Shown: positions 22,809 through 30,428, numbered from the stretch's first letter. The stretch: 32,313 nt of DNA from DASXYU01 sp036502295 (GCA_036502295.1 DASXYU010000023.1:1-32313); one strand, 5' to 3'. Notes: generated from the sequence alone by a model not told the origin. Program-made: numbers and translations.

Positions 22809-24108
22809 CGTGGCCTCCAGACAAGCTGTCGGCCGTGCCGTGGGCCACCCCTGCGGTCGGGGCGTCGACGTCGCGCCATCCTTCGGGGAGCAGGTGGTCG
22901 AGGACGTCGTCGACCGAGACGGCTCCGAGCAGCCGCTCGTTCTCATCCACCACCGGCGCCGCGACGAGGTTGTAGGTCGCCAGGTGGCGCGTCACCTCTT
23001 CGATCGACGTGTCGGGGCGCAGCGCATCGGGGGACTTGTCGACGATGCCGCTCACCAAGGACGACGGCGGCTCGCGCAGCAGTCGCTGGATGTGCGCGGT
23101 GCCGAGGAACTTGCCGCTCGGCGTCGCCTGCGGCGGCCGGACAACGAAGACCTGCGAGGCGATCGCGGGGGAGAGGTCCGGGTTACGGATAAGCGCCAGT
23201 GCCTCGGCGACGGTCGCATCCGGCGACATGATCACCGGCTCGGTCGTCATCAGACCACCGGCGGTGTAGTCGGCGTAGGACATGAGGCGACGCACCGGGG
23301 CGGCCTCGTCAGCCTCCATCAGCTCGAGGAGGCGTTCCTGGTCCGCAGGCGCAAGTTCGTTGAGGACGTCGGCGGCGTCGTCGTCGTCCATCGCCTCGAG
23401 GACGTCGGCGGCGCGCTCCTCCTCCAGCGCGGTGAGGAACCAGACCTGGTCGTCCTCCGGGAGCTCCTGGATGACGTCGGCGAGGCGTTCGTCGCTGAGC
23501 GCGGCGGCGACTTCGAGACGGCGCTTCTCGGGGAGTTCCTGGAGACGGGCGGCGACGTCGGCGGGGCGCAGTTCGGCGAGCACCGAGAGCAAGCTCTCGG
23601 TGCCCTGCGCTGTGGTGAGCATCGAGTCAGGATGAGCGACGGTGAGGCCGTCGACCTCGTCCCACTCGACCTGGAACAGCTCGCCGCGGCGACCGATCCT
23701 GCCCGAGGAGGTGCGCACGGCGAGGCGGCTGATGACCCAGTCGCGGTTGCGGTTCTGCTCCATGCCGGCGTCGACGATGCTTGCCTGCTTGCCGCTGTCG
23801 GTGATCGTGACGCCGCGGTCGAGCAGTTCGTTGAGGACGAGCAGCTCGCTCGGCCGCGCATCGAACCGCTTCATGTTCACGTTGCCGGTCGAGAGGACGA
23901 CGGCGTCCGGATCGATCCGGGTGACCCGTCCCATGGGGACGAAGATGCGATGCCGGTGCAGCAGTTCGATGACCAGGCCGAGGACGCGCGGGGGCTGGTG
24001 ATCGACCCGCAGGGCGGTCACCGCGTCGCGGACACGTCCCAGCTGGTCACCGTTGGGCTCAAATACCCCGATGCCGGAGAGGCGGGCGATGAATACGCGG
24101 GTGCTCAC
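22801..24108 (-). CDS. Soluble MgtE-N / CBS-domain protein (Rv1232c-like)
   Basis: This 435-residue protein begins with PRC-barrel-like segments (FIARLSGIGVFEPNGDQLGRV; a second near 70-150). The MgtE N-terminal superhelix follows at about 178-280, with repeated LPEDDQ, ALEEERAADVL and MDDDDAADVL. A CBS pair (about 285-410) comes last. In the MgtE magnesium channel these two regions form the cytosolic Mg2+ sensor; the channel's membrane domain is missing here. The partner is probably the overlapping DUF1003 membrane protein. GTG 24108 fits the conserved N-terminus. The start codon and its GAGGA ribosome site are buried in the hairpin at 24101-24145, and a short reading frame precedes it. Confidence 0.85.
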   Translation of the reverse strand: MSTRVFIARLSGIGVFEPNGDQLGRVRDAVTALRVDHQPPRVLGLVIELLHRHRIFVPMGRVTRIDPDAVVLSTGNVNMKRFDARPSELLVLNELLDRGVTITDSGKQASIVDAGMEQNRNRDWVISRLAVRTSSGRIGRRGELFQVEWDEVDGLTVAHPDSMLTTAQGTESLLSVLAELRPADVAARLQELPEKRRLEVAAALSDERLADVIQELPEDDQVWFLTALEEERAADVLEAMDDDDAADVLNELAPADQERLLELMEADEAAPVRRLMSYADYTAGGLMTTEPVIMSPDATVAEALALIRNPDLSPAIASQVFVVRPPQATPSGKFLGTAHIQRLLREPPSSLVSGIVDKSPDALRPDTSIEEVTRHLATYNLVAAPVVDENERLLGAVSVDDVLDHLLPEGWRDVDAPTAGVAHGTADSLSGGHDG

Positions 24109-24145
24109 GTGCGTCCTCGCTTCGCTGCGGGCGCACGTGAGGCAC
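24101..24145 (-). promoter_or_regulatory. Hairpin hiding the ribosome site and start codon of the MgtE-N/CBS gene
   Basis: On the - strand the 5' arm (24141-24129) pairs with the 3' arm (24116-24104) over 13 bp with one G-U, around a 12-base loop GCAGCGAAGCGA. One bulge allows three more pairs (24145-24143 with 24103-24101). The 3' arm contains GTG 24108 and most of the GAGGA ribosome site. The stop codon of the upstream short frame lies at the base of the 5' arm, so a ribosome paused or ending there could open the stem. Confidence 0.6.
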
Positions 24146-24207
24146 TAGGTGCGCGGTGCTGTCGATGCCCGCGGCAGGCCGCGCGCATGCGGAGGCTCCT
24201 TGAGCAT
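24145..24207 (-). CDS. Candidate 20-residue leader peptide upstream of the MgtE-N/CBS gene
   Basis: An ATG at 24207 with AGGAG eight bases upstream (24220-24216) opens a 20-codon frame ending at TAG 24147-24145. The peptide is MLKEPPHARGLPRASTAPRT: basic, with an acidic-Pro-Pro run early and two further prolines. Glu-Pro-Pro stretches are slow to translate and are the type of sequence used by magnesium-sensing leader peptides such as MgtL. An ATG two codons earlier (24213) is in frame but too near the ribosome site. Being so short, the frame could be chance. Confidence 0.45.
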   Translation of the reverse strand: MLKEPPHARGLPRASTAPRT

Positions 24208-24392
24208 CGTCATCACTCCTGTCACATCCGTATCAGGTAAGAGCGTAGTCCCTCAGGTACATGGAAAGGAAACGCCGCCTAGCCCGCCTGCCGCCGGATC
24301 CGGTTGAGAGTCATCTCACCCCACGGTTCCTTGGACGTCCTCCCGCCCTGCTGGGCATACTCTCCGGCGAATAACTACGTAGGGAGTACGCA

Positions 24393-25595
24393 ATGGCGCG
24401 CCTTGCCCAGACACCTGGCCTGACCGACATCCAGCAGGAGATCCTGCGCACGGTCAAGGACTTCGTGGACAAGGAGATCCTCCCCAATGCCACCGCGCTC
24501 GAGCACGCCGATGAGTACCCCGAGGCGATCGTCGAGGGCATGAAGGAGATGGGGCTCTTCGGCCTCACCATCGCCGAGGAGTACGGCGGCCTCGGCGAAT
24601 CGCTGCTCACCTACGCCCTCGTCGTCGAGCAGATCGCCCGCGGGTGGATGAGCGTCAGCGGCGTCATCAACACCCACTTCATCGTGGCCTACATGATCAC
24701 GCAGCACGGCACGCCCGAGCAGAAGGCGTACTACCTGCCCAAGATGGCCACCGGCGAGATCCGGGGCGCCTTCTCGATGAGCGAGCCCGAACTCGGCTCG
24801 GATGTCGCCGCGATCAAGACGCGCGCCACCCGCGATGAGAGCGGCGAGTTCTACGTCCTCAACGGACAGAAGATGTGGCTCACCAACGGTGCCCGTGCCG
24901 GCGTCGTCGCCACGCTGGTGAAGGACGAGCAGGGTGCGGACTCGCCGCAGAAGAACATGACGACATTCCTCATCGACAAGCAGCCGGGCTTCGGGCAGAC
25001 CCGTCCCGGCCTCACTATCCCCGGCAAGATCGACAAGATGGGCTACAAGGGCGTCGAGACCACCGAGATGGTCCTCGACAACGTGAAGATCGACGCCGAC
25101 AAGATCCTCGGCGGCGAGGCTTGTCGGGGTCGCGGCTTCTACCAAATGATGGACGGCGTCGAGGTGGGCCGCGTCAACGTCGCAGCCCGCGCCTGTGGAA
25201 TCTCGATCCGCGCCTTCGAGCTCGGCGTTGCCTATGCCCAGCAGCGCAAGACCTTCGGCAAGCAGCTCGCCGACCACCAGGCCATCGCCTTCAAGATCGC
25301 CGAGATGGGAACGAAGGTCGAAGCGGCGCACCTGATGATGGTCAATGCCGCGCGGCTGAAGGACTCCGGCGAGCGCAACGACGTCGAGGCGGGCATGGCG
25401 AAGCTGCTGGCGAGCGAGTACTGCGCGGAGATCACGCAGGAGGCCTTCCGCATCCACGGCGGCTACGGCTACTCCAAGGAGTACGAGATCGAGCGCCTCA
25501 TGCGCGAGGCGCCGTTCCTGCTCATCGGCGAGGGCACCTCCGAGATCCAGAAGACGATCATCAGCCGCGGCCTGCTGCGCGAGTACAAGATCTGA
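24393..25595 (+). CDS. Acyl-CoA dehydrogenase
   Basis: This 400-residue FAD enzyme oxidises acyl-CoA to the enoyl-CoA. The N-terminal helical domain runs to about residue 120, the beta domain carries GAFSMSEPELGSDVAAIKT (FAD side) and MWLTNGARAG, and the C-terminal helical domain carries QRKTFGKQLADHQAIAFKIAEM and IHGGYGYSKEYEIERLMREA. The expected catalytic base is the Glu in LLIGEGTSEIQK, eight residues after MREAPF. ATG 24393 has AGGGAG at 24381-24386. The single-gene transcript ends at a strong palindrome right after the stop. Chain length specificity cannot be read. Confidence 0.93.
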   Translation: MARLAQTPGLTDIQQEILRTVKDFVDKEILPNATALEHADEYPEAIVEGMKEMGLFGLTIAEEYGGLGESLLTYALVVEQIARGWMSVSGVINTHFIVAYMITQHGTPEQKAYYLPKMATGEIRGAFSMSEPELGSDVAAIKTRATRDESGEFYVLNGQKMWLTNGARAGVVATLVKDEQGADSPQKNMTTFLIDKQPGFGQTRPGLTIPGKIDKMGYKGVETTEMVLDNVKIDADKILGGEACRGRGFYQMMDGVEVGRVNVAARACGISIRAFELGVAYAQQRKTFGKQLADHQAIAFKIAEMGTKVEAAHLMMVNAARLKDSGERNDVEAGMAKLLASEYCAEITQEAFRIHGGYGYSKEYEIERLMREAPFLLIGEGTSEIQKTIISRGLLREYKI

Positions 25596-25660
25596 CCGCT
25601 CGCGCGTCCCAAACGCTCACTTTTCGCTCGCGAACTGAGCGTTTGGGACGCGCGAGCGGT
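25595..25660. repeat. Long palindromic repeat, copy R1 (bidirectional terminator)
   Basis: Perfect 25-bp arms (25595-25619 and 25636-25660) enclose a 16-base spacer that itself can fold (TTCG...CGAA). It lies between the convergent acyl-CoA dehydrogenase and MFS genes. The last 14 or so codons and the stop of the MFS gene lie inside it. Core arm sequence: GCGCGTCCCAAACGCTCA. Confidence 0.9.
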
Positions 25661-26822
25661 TGATCCGGGCAGTGAGGCGGACACCCGCCACACCGAGGAC
25701 GCCCGCCAGCAGCGTCACCGGCGCGACGAGCAGCAGGGCCGCATGCACCGATGTCCCGTTGGCGATGAAGCCGATCAGCGATGGCCCCCCGAGCATGCCG
25801 GTGAAGCCGAGCGCCGAGACCGCGGCGATCGCAGGCCCTGACGGCCCGCGCGTATCAGCCGCCGTGCTGAAGAGCACCGGCACCATGATCGACAGTCCCA
25901 GCCCCAAGGCGCCGAAGCCGATGACCGCGGCCACAGGACGATCCACCGCGAGCCCAGCCCCGATGCCGACGGCGCCGACCACAGCGCAGACCGCGAACGA
26001 GGTGGCGCGGCCGAAGGCATGCACGGCGCGATCACCGACGACGCGTCCTGCCGTCATCAGCACGGCGAAGCAGGCGTAGCCCGCCCCCACCCAGCCGCCC
26101 TTGACGTCGAGGTGGTCGCGCAGCAGCACACCACTCCAGTCGGCGACGGCGCCTTCGGCGAGCAGCGCACAGATCGCTGCGAGACCGAGCAGGACGAGCC
26201 GTGACTGCGGACGTCCCGGGCGCTTGAAACGGCGCGTCCGCTCCTGGAGTTCGTGCGCCTCGTCGGGGAGGAAGTGGCGACCGACGACAAGGACGGCACC
26301 CGCAGCGATAACACCGATCGCGAGTTGCTGCAGCGAGATGTGCAGGTGCGTCGCCACACCGACGCCACCGAGCAGCGCGCCGGCGAAAGCACCCAGGCTC
26401 CAGGCCGCGTGAAAGCTGGAGAGCACCGGTCGCCGATAGTGCTTCTCGACCGTTACGCCCTGGGCGTTCATCGCGATGTCGAGGGCTCCCATCGAGGCAC
26501 CCCAGAGCAGCAGAGCGACGAAGAGCGAGCCGAGGTTCCAGGCGACGCCGGGCAGCCAGGCGGTGGCGCAGAAGCCGATGGCGAGAACGCGGGTGACGGC
26601 ACCGCTGCTGTGCCGCGCCGTGCGGTGCCCCGCGGTGCGCGCGGCCAGCACCGTGCCCAGCGCCGGGGCGAGCAGCGCCAGGCCCAATGATCCCGCCGAG
26701 AGATGCAGGTGCGCCTTGATCTCCGGGATCCGCGGCGCCCAGGCTCCGCTCAACGTGCCGTGCACCACGAAGGTCGTGGTGACCGCGAACCGCCCGGTGC
26801 GGAGGTTCACCGGAATGCTCAC
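25617..26822 (-). CDS. MFS transporter, YbjJ-like
   Basis: This 401-residue membrane protein of the major facilitator superfamily has about 12 helices. The YbjJ-type marks are GAWAPRIPEIKAHL near residue 26, GALDIAMNAQGVTVEKHY and SFHAAWSLGAFAGALLGG. Physiological substrate unknown; family members are annotated as inner-membrane exporters. GTG 26822 overlaps the upstream glycosyltransferase stop (GTGA). The C-terminal tail SRVPNAQFASEK and the stop codon are encoded by palindrome R1, so the original 3' end was probably replaced by the repeat. Confidence 0.82.
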   Translation of the reverse strand: MSIPVNLRTGRFAVTTTFVVHGTLSGAWAPRIPEIKAHLHLSAGSLGLALLAPALGTVLAARTAGHRTARHSSGAVTRVLAIGFCATAWLPGVAWNLGSLFVALLLWGASMGALDIAMNAQGVTVEKHYRRPVLSSFHAAWSLGAFAGALLGGVGVATHLHISLQQLAIGVIAAGAVLVVGRHFLPDEAHELQERTRRFKRPGRPQSRLVLLGLAAICALLAEGAVADWSGVLLRDHLDVKGGWVGAGYACFAVLMTAGRVVGDRAVHAFGRATSFAVCAVVGAVGIGAGLAVDRPVAAVIGFGALGLGLSIMVPVLFSTAADTRGPSGPAIAAVSALGFTGMLGGPSLIGFIANGTSVHAALLLVAPVTLLAGVLGVAGVRLTARINRSRVPNAQFASEK

Positions 26823-28042
26823 CGCGCGAAGCTACCCGCCCGGGGTGCGAAGGGAACTGCCGAGGGGGCACGCGACATCCGCTCGAGCGCGAGGAGAAAG
26901 CCGATGCCGAGCAGGACGTACGGCATCGCGAGGACGAACTGCGCAGGGTTCATGTGCAGGTCGTGCGCGCCGGGCCGCACCCACTGCGGCATCCAGAGGA
27001 AGAAGCAGCCGAACGCGACGGCCGCCACGACTCGCGCGGGTGGGGTCAGTTGGCGCACGTTCGCCCACAGCAGCAATGCGACCGGCACGCACCAGACCCA
27101 GTGGTGGGACCACGAGACGGGGCTCACCAGTAGGCCGGTGACGCCGGCGGCGCAGAGCCCCCATGCCTCACCGTGCACGAGGTAGGCGCGTGAGGCGACG
27201 CGCAGACCCAACGCCAGCGCGACAAGTGCGACCACGAGCCACACCGCACCGGGACGCATCGTGTGCAGCATCCGGGCGAGGACGGCGTTCAGCGACTGGT
27301 TGACGCCCTGCGCGACGCTGCCCGGCCGATCGGAGTCGAGGGCGAGCTTCGTCCAGAAGTGCCAGGTGTCCGACGGGCGGATCGCCGCGGAGATCGCGAT
27401 CGTTGCGGCGAAGGCCGTGCAGACCCGTCCTGCCCATCGCCAACGACGGGTGACGAGCAGGTAGAGGATGAAGACTGCAGGCGTCAGTTTGAGGCCGATC
27501 GCGATGCCCAGCGGCAGACCGCGAAGACGGGAGTCGGCGGGGAGGCTGAACTCCGCGAGGACGAGGACGAGGACGAGCAGGTTGATCTGGCCGAAGTCGA
27601 GCGTCGAGTAGACCGGCTCGCACCACGCGAGCACCGCGGCCGCGGCCGCTGTGGTGAGGGGAGGCATCGGCACGATGAGCCGCCGGTTGACCAGGCGCCG
27701 GCTCAGTTCGATCGCTGCTACCAGCAGCGCGACGTTGCCGAGCGTGGCAAGGACGATCGCCAGCCTCATCGGGATCGCGGTGAGGACGGTGAAGAGCATC
27801 GCCGCGAACGGGGGGTAGGTGGCGGGGAGTTCGTCCGGGGCGCCGATGTTCCCGTAGAGCCCGAGGCCGTGGCGCAGTGCCGATCCCTCGGCACGGTAGA
27901 CCGCCAGGTCGAGCATGCGCGGGTAGTCGACGAACCGGAGTGTGAGGCCGAGCAACGAGAGGATGCAGATCAACACTGCCCAGCGGGTGGCGCGCCGGCT
28001 CCAGCTGGGAAAGGCCGCGGTGGTGAATCCGCCTGGCATCAC
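26819..28042 (-). CDS. GT87-family polyprenyl-phosphate mannosyltransferase-like membrane protein
   Basis: This 407-residue protein has about 10-12 membrane helices and belongs to the DUF2029/GT87 group of GT-C enzymes. The first outside loop carries the acidic residue in MLDLAVYRAEG, followed by YPPFAAMLF and LDFGQINLLVL, a conserved pattern of the family, and SPVSWSHHWVW. Mycobacterial relatives add mannose from polyprenyl-phosphomannose to lipomannan-type glycans. GTG 28042 is used, with ATG 28039 as alternative; TAGTAT (28055-28050) lies seven bases upstream, indicating a leaderless start. It is divergent from prfB and coupled to the MFS gene. Confidence 0.8.
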   Translation of the reverse strand: MMPGGFTTAAFPSWSRRATRWAVLICILSLLGLTLRFVDYPRMLDLAVYRAEGSALRHGLGLYGNIGAPDELPATYPPFAAMLFTVLTAIPMRLAIVLATLGNVALLVAAIELSRRLVNRRLIVPMPPLTTAAAAAVLAWCEPVYSTLDFGQINLLVLVLVLAEFSLPADSRLRGLPLGIAIGLKLTPAVFILYLLVTRRWRWAGRVCTAFAATIAISAAIRPSDTWHFWTKLALDSDRPGSVAQGVNQSLNAVLARMLHTMRPGAVWLVVALVALALGLRVASRAYLVHGEAWGLCAAGVTGLLVSPVSWSHHWVWCVPVALLLWANVRQLTPPARVVAAVAFGCFFLWMPQWVRPGAHDLHMNPAQFVLAMPYVLLGIGFLLALERMSRAPSAVPFAPRAGSFAR

Positions 28043-28131
28043 AAGGCCGATACTACGAAAGGTTCCACGCGTTCAGGCGCCTGCCCGCAGGCTGTAAGTG
28101 CGATATTCATACTCAAGTAACCTGGGTCGTT
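28043..28131. promoter_or_regulatory. Divergent promoter region, GT87 gene / prfB
   Basis: On the - strand TAGTAT (28055-28050) lies seven bases before GTG 28042. On the + strand TAACCT (28118-28123) lies eight bases before GTG 28132. Both fit transcripts starting at or next to the start codon. Confidence 0.5.
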
Positions 28132-29223
28132 GTGGACGTCCCAGCCGAGCTGAAAGAGCTTTCCGCGACCCTCGCGACCGTCGAGGCCGTGCTCGATCTC
28201 GGCAAGCTGCGTGGCGAGGTCGCCGAGCTCGAGGAGCAGGCGGCGGCGCCCGATCTGTGGGATGACCCCGAGAAGGCGCAGAAGGTCACTAGCCGTCTCT
28301 CCTATGTGCAGGGCGACGTGCGTCGCGTGGAAGATCTCCGCCGCCGGGTCGATGACGCCCAGGTGCTGTGGGAGATGGCGATCGAGGCCGATGACGCCGG
28401 TTCGATAGCTGAGGTCGACGGCGAGGCGGTCGCGCTGCGCAAGGCGATCGACGAGCTTGAGATCCGCACACTGCTTTCCGGCGAGTACGACTCGCGTGAG
28501 GCATTGGTGACGATCCGCTCCGAGGCCGGCGGTGTCGATGCGGCGGACTTCGCCGAGATGCTGCTGCGCATGTACATGCGCTGGGCCGAGCGGCACGGTT
28601 ACCCCATCGACGTCCTCGATACGTCCTATGCAGAAGAGGCGGGCATCAAGTCCGCGACGTTCCAGGTGAAGGCGCCCTACGCCTACGGCACGTTGAGTGT
28701 CGAGCAGGGCACGCACCGGCTGGTGCGCATCAGCCCCTTCGACAACCAAGGACGTCGTCAGACCAGCTTCGCCGGTGTCGAGGTGCTGCCGGTGGTCGAG
28801 ACGAGCGACCACGTCGACATCCCTGACGATGACATCCGCGTCGACGTCTACCGCAGCTCCGGCAAGGGCGGCCAGGGCGTCAACACCACCGACTCGGCCG
28901 TGCGCATCACGCACATGCCGACCGGCATCGTGGTCACCTGCCAGAACGAGCGGTCGCAGATCCAGAACCGTGCCTCGGCGATGAACGTCCTGCAGGCACG
29001 GCTGCTGGAGCGGCGCCGGCACGAGGAGCAGGCGGCGATGAATGCCCTCAAGGACGGCAGCAACTCGTGGGGCAATCAGATGCGCTCCTACGTCCTGCAC
29101 CCGTACCAGATGGTGAAGGACCTGCGGACCGACTACGAGGTCGGCAATCCGCAGGGCGTCCTCGACGGCGATATCGACGGCTTCATCGAGGCCGGAATCC
29201 GCTGGCGCCGCTCCTCCTCCTAG
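28132..29223 (+). CDS. prfB: Peptide chain release factor 2
   Basis: This 363-residue RF2 recognises UGA and UAA stop codons. The stop-reading tripeptide is SPF (201-203), and the peptidyl-tRNA hydrolysis motif GGQ is at 246-248 in SSGKGGQGVNTT. SPF rather than PxT identifies RF2. The gene is one uninterrupted frame; the in-frame UGA and CUU slip site of the programmed +1 frameshift seen in many prfB genes is absent from the expected early codons, so this copy lacks that control. GTG 28132 follows a -10-like TAACCT. It is the first gene of the prfB-ftsE-ftsX-smpB group, here interrupted by one gene. Confidence 0.95.
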   Translation: MDVPAELKELSATLATVEAVLDLGKLRGEVAELEEQAAAPDLWDDPEKAQKVTSRLSYVQGDVRRVEDLRRRVDDAQVLWEMAIEADDAGSIAEVDGEAVALRKAIDELEIRTLLSGEYDSREALVTIRSEAGGVDAADFAEMLLRMYMRWAERHGYPIDVLDTSYAEEAGIKSATFQVKAPYAYGTLSVEQGTHRLVRISPFDNQGRRQTSFAGVEVLPVVETSDHVDIPDDDIRVDVYRSSGKGGQGVNTTDSAVRITHMPTGIVVTCQNERSQIQNRASAMNVLQARLLERRRHEEQAAMNALKDGSNSWGNQMRSYVLHPYQMVKDLRTDYEVGNPQGVLDGDIDGFIEAGIRWRRSSS

Positions 29224-29225
29224 CC

Positions 29226-29285
29226 GCTCGCGCGTCCCAAACGCTCACTTTTGGTCGCGGAACTGAGCGTTTCGGACGCGCGAGC
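29226..29285. repeat. Long palindromic repeat, copy R2 (after prfB)
   Basis: Arms 29226-29247 and 29264-29285 (22 bp, one mismatch at 29273) enclose a 16-base spacer closely related to that of R1. It begins two bases after the prfB stop and can serve as its terminator. Confidence 0.88.
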
Positions 29286-29311
29286 TGTCCACAGATGGCG
29301 AGTTATCCACC
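29285..29311 (+). promoter_or_regulatory. Two DnaA-box-like nonamers upstream of the AbiEi/nuclease-like gene
   Basis: TTATCCACC (29303-29311) differs from the DnaA box TTATCCACA at one base, and CTGTCCACA (29285-29293) at two. Both are in the same orientation, between repeat R2 and the gene start. They could be chance. Confidence 0.3.
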
Positions 29312-29362
29312 GTTGATAGGACGTCGGTCGCGGGACTGCTGCTTGCGAGGCACCCTGCGCGG

Positions 29363-30346
29363 GTGCGAGAGCTACCGAATCAAGCGAAGAAGCAGTGCGG
29401 CGTTTTCACAATCGAGCAGGCGCTGTCGGCCGGTTGGAGTCAGGCGACGTTGTCACGTAAAGCCCGTGCCGGCGAACTCATCCGGTTGCGGGCTGGCGCC
29501 TTTGCCTTGCCACCGCCTTCCGAGTTGACATCGTTCGACCGCTCCGCGACTTTTCTCGCGCAACAGGGCGTTGCCGCGGCGCTCCAACTCCAAGACGCGG
29601 CGGTAAGCCATTCGGCCGCGCTCGCGGTGTACGGCTTGCCGTTGTTCCATGCACCCAAGGTCCCTTGCGTCACGAAGCCGCAGGACGTCCGCACACGCCA
29701 ACTGGGCCTGCATCTACATCGAAAGAAACTCGAGCCGTCGCAGCTCGATCCGTCTTACGAATTTCTGATCACGAGCGTCGCGCGTACCTGCATTGACGTG
29801 GCATGCGAACAAGGCGTCGTGGCGGGTGTGATTGCGGCCGATGCTGCGCTCGCAGCAGGGCGCATCACCGGGGACGAACTGCTGTTCGCGCGCACCTCGA
29901 TCAAGGGCGACATCGGTTCGCCCGATGCAGGCCGCTTGCTGGACTTGGTCGATAGCCGTGCTGAGTCGCCGCTCGAAAGCCTGAGCCGGGTGAATATGCA
30001 CGGTCGGGTACCGGCGCCGCTGGTTCAGGCCGAGCTTTTCGCTGAGGACGGCACCTTCATCGGTCGTGCCGATTTCTTGTGGCCGGAGCTCGGCGTGGTC
30101 GGTGAGGCTGACGGCATGGCCAAGTATTCGATTGAGGATGGCGTCCTCGCCCGGGAGAAATGGCGCCAGGACCGGCTCAACGAGACCAACGCGGTGATCG
30201 CCCGTTGGGGTTGGGACATGGCGCAGAGTCCGCTCAAGCTCGCCGCCTACCTCGAGGAGCGCTTCGCCGAAGCACAAGCGCGACGGACAGCTGGCATCCG
30301 TCTCCGGTGGCGCGTCCCAAATGCTCAGGTTTCACGTAAATATTGA
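29363..30346 (+). CDS. AbiEi-type N-terminal domain with PD-(D/E)xK/DUF559-like C-terminal domain
   Basis: This 327-residue protein begins with a winged-helix segment of the AbiEi antitoxin type (GVFTIEQALSAGWSQATLSRK, RLRAGAFAL, 13-48). The C-terminal part (about 200-300) resembles the Vsr/DUF559 nuclease fold: GRADFLWPELGVVGEADGMAKY places D237, E248, D250 and K254 in a PD-(D/E)xK-like order. No toxin gene (AbiEii) is adjacent. It is flanked by palindromes R2 and R3, and its last residues RVPNAQVSRKY plus stop are encoded by R3. Codon choice (TTG, GAA, AAA, CAA) is more AT-rich than in prfB and ftsE, which hints at transfer. GTG 29363 is the first usable start. Function unknown. Confidence 0.75.
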   Translation: MRELPNQAKKQCGVFTIEQALSAGWSQATLSRKARAGELIRLRAGAFALPPPSELTSFDRSATFLAQQGVAAALQLQDAAVSHSAALAVYGLPLFHAPKVPCVTKPQDVRTRQLGLHLHRKKLEPSQLDPSYEFLITSVARTCIDVACEQGVVAGVIAADAALAAGRITGDELLFARTSIKGDIGSPDAGRLLDLVDSRAESPLESLSRVNMHGRVPAPLVQAELFAEDGTFIGRADFLWPELGVVGEADGMAKYSIEDGVLAREKWRQDRLNETNAVIARWGWDMAQSPLKLAAYLEERFAEAQARRTAGIRLRWRVPNAQVSRKY

Positions 30347-30361
30347 GCGTTTGGGACGCGC
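30310..30361. repeat. Long palindromic repeat, copy R3 (end of AbiEi/nuclease-like gene)
   Basis: Arms 30310-30327 and 30344-30361 (18 bp, one T-G pair) enclose a 16-base spacer unlike that of R1 and R2. The gene's TGA stop (30344-30346) is the first codon of the right arm, exactly as in R1 for the MFS gene. Confidence 0.85.
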
Positions 30362-30416
30362 GAGCGGTATCTGAGGGTGGCGCGGCGCGTTGGGTCGAGG
30401 ACAGATAACGAGTAGG

Positions 30417-30428
30417 TAAACTCGGCGC
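30417..30428 (+). promoter_or_regulatory. Candidate -10 of ftsE
   Basis: TAAACT (30417-30422) is followed by six bases and GTG 30429, giving a leaderless ftsEX transcript independent of prfB. This would keep cell-division expression intact despite the inserted gene upstream. Confidence 0.5.

Noticed and set aside
22809..22946. Longer N-terminus for DUF1003 protein
   Set aside because: The added residues lie in the MgtE-N/CBS gene and do not resemble the family; ATG 22808 gives the expected overlap and start.
28132..28260. Programmed +1 frameshift in prfB
   Set aside because: The gene is one continuous frame from GTG 28132 and no CTTTGA-type slip site is seen in the early codons.
29285..29311. 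Replication origin
   Set aside because: Only two imperfect DnaA-like boxes, no AT-rich unwinding region and no dnaA, dnaN or gyrase genes nearby.
25595..30361. CRISPR array made of the GCGCGTCCCAAACGCTCA repeats
   Set aside because: The copies are kilobases apart, are single palindromes at gene ends, and no cas genes are present.
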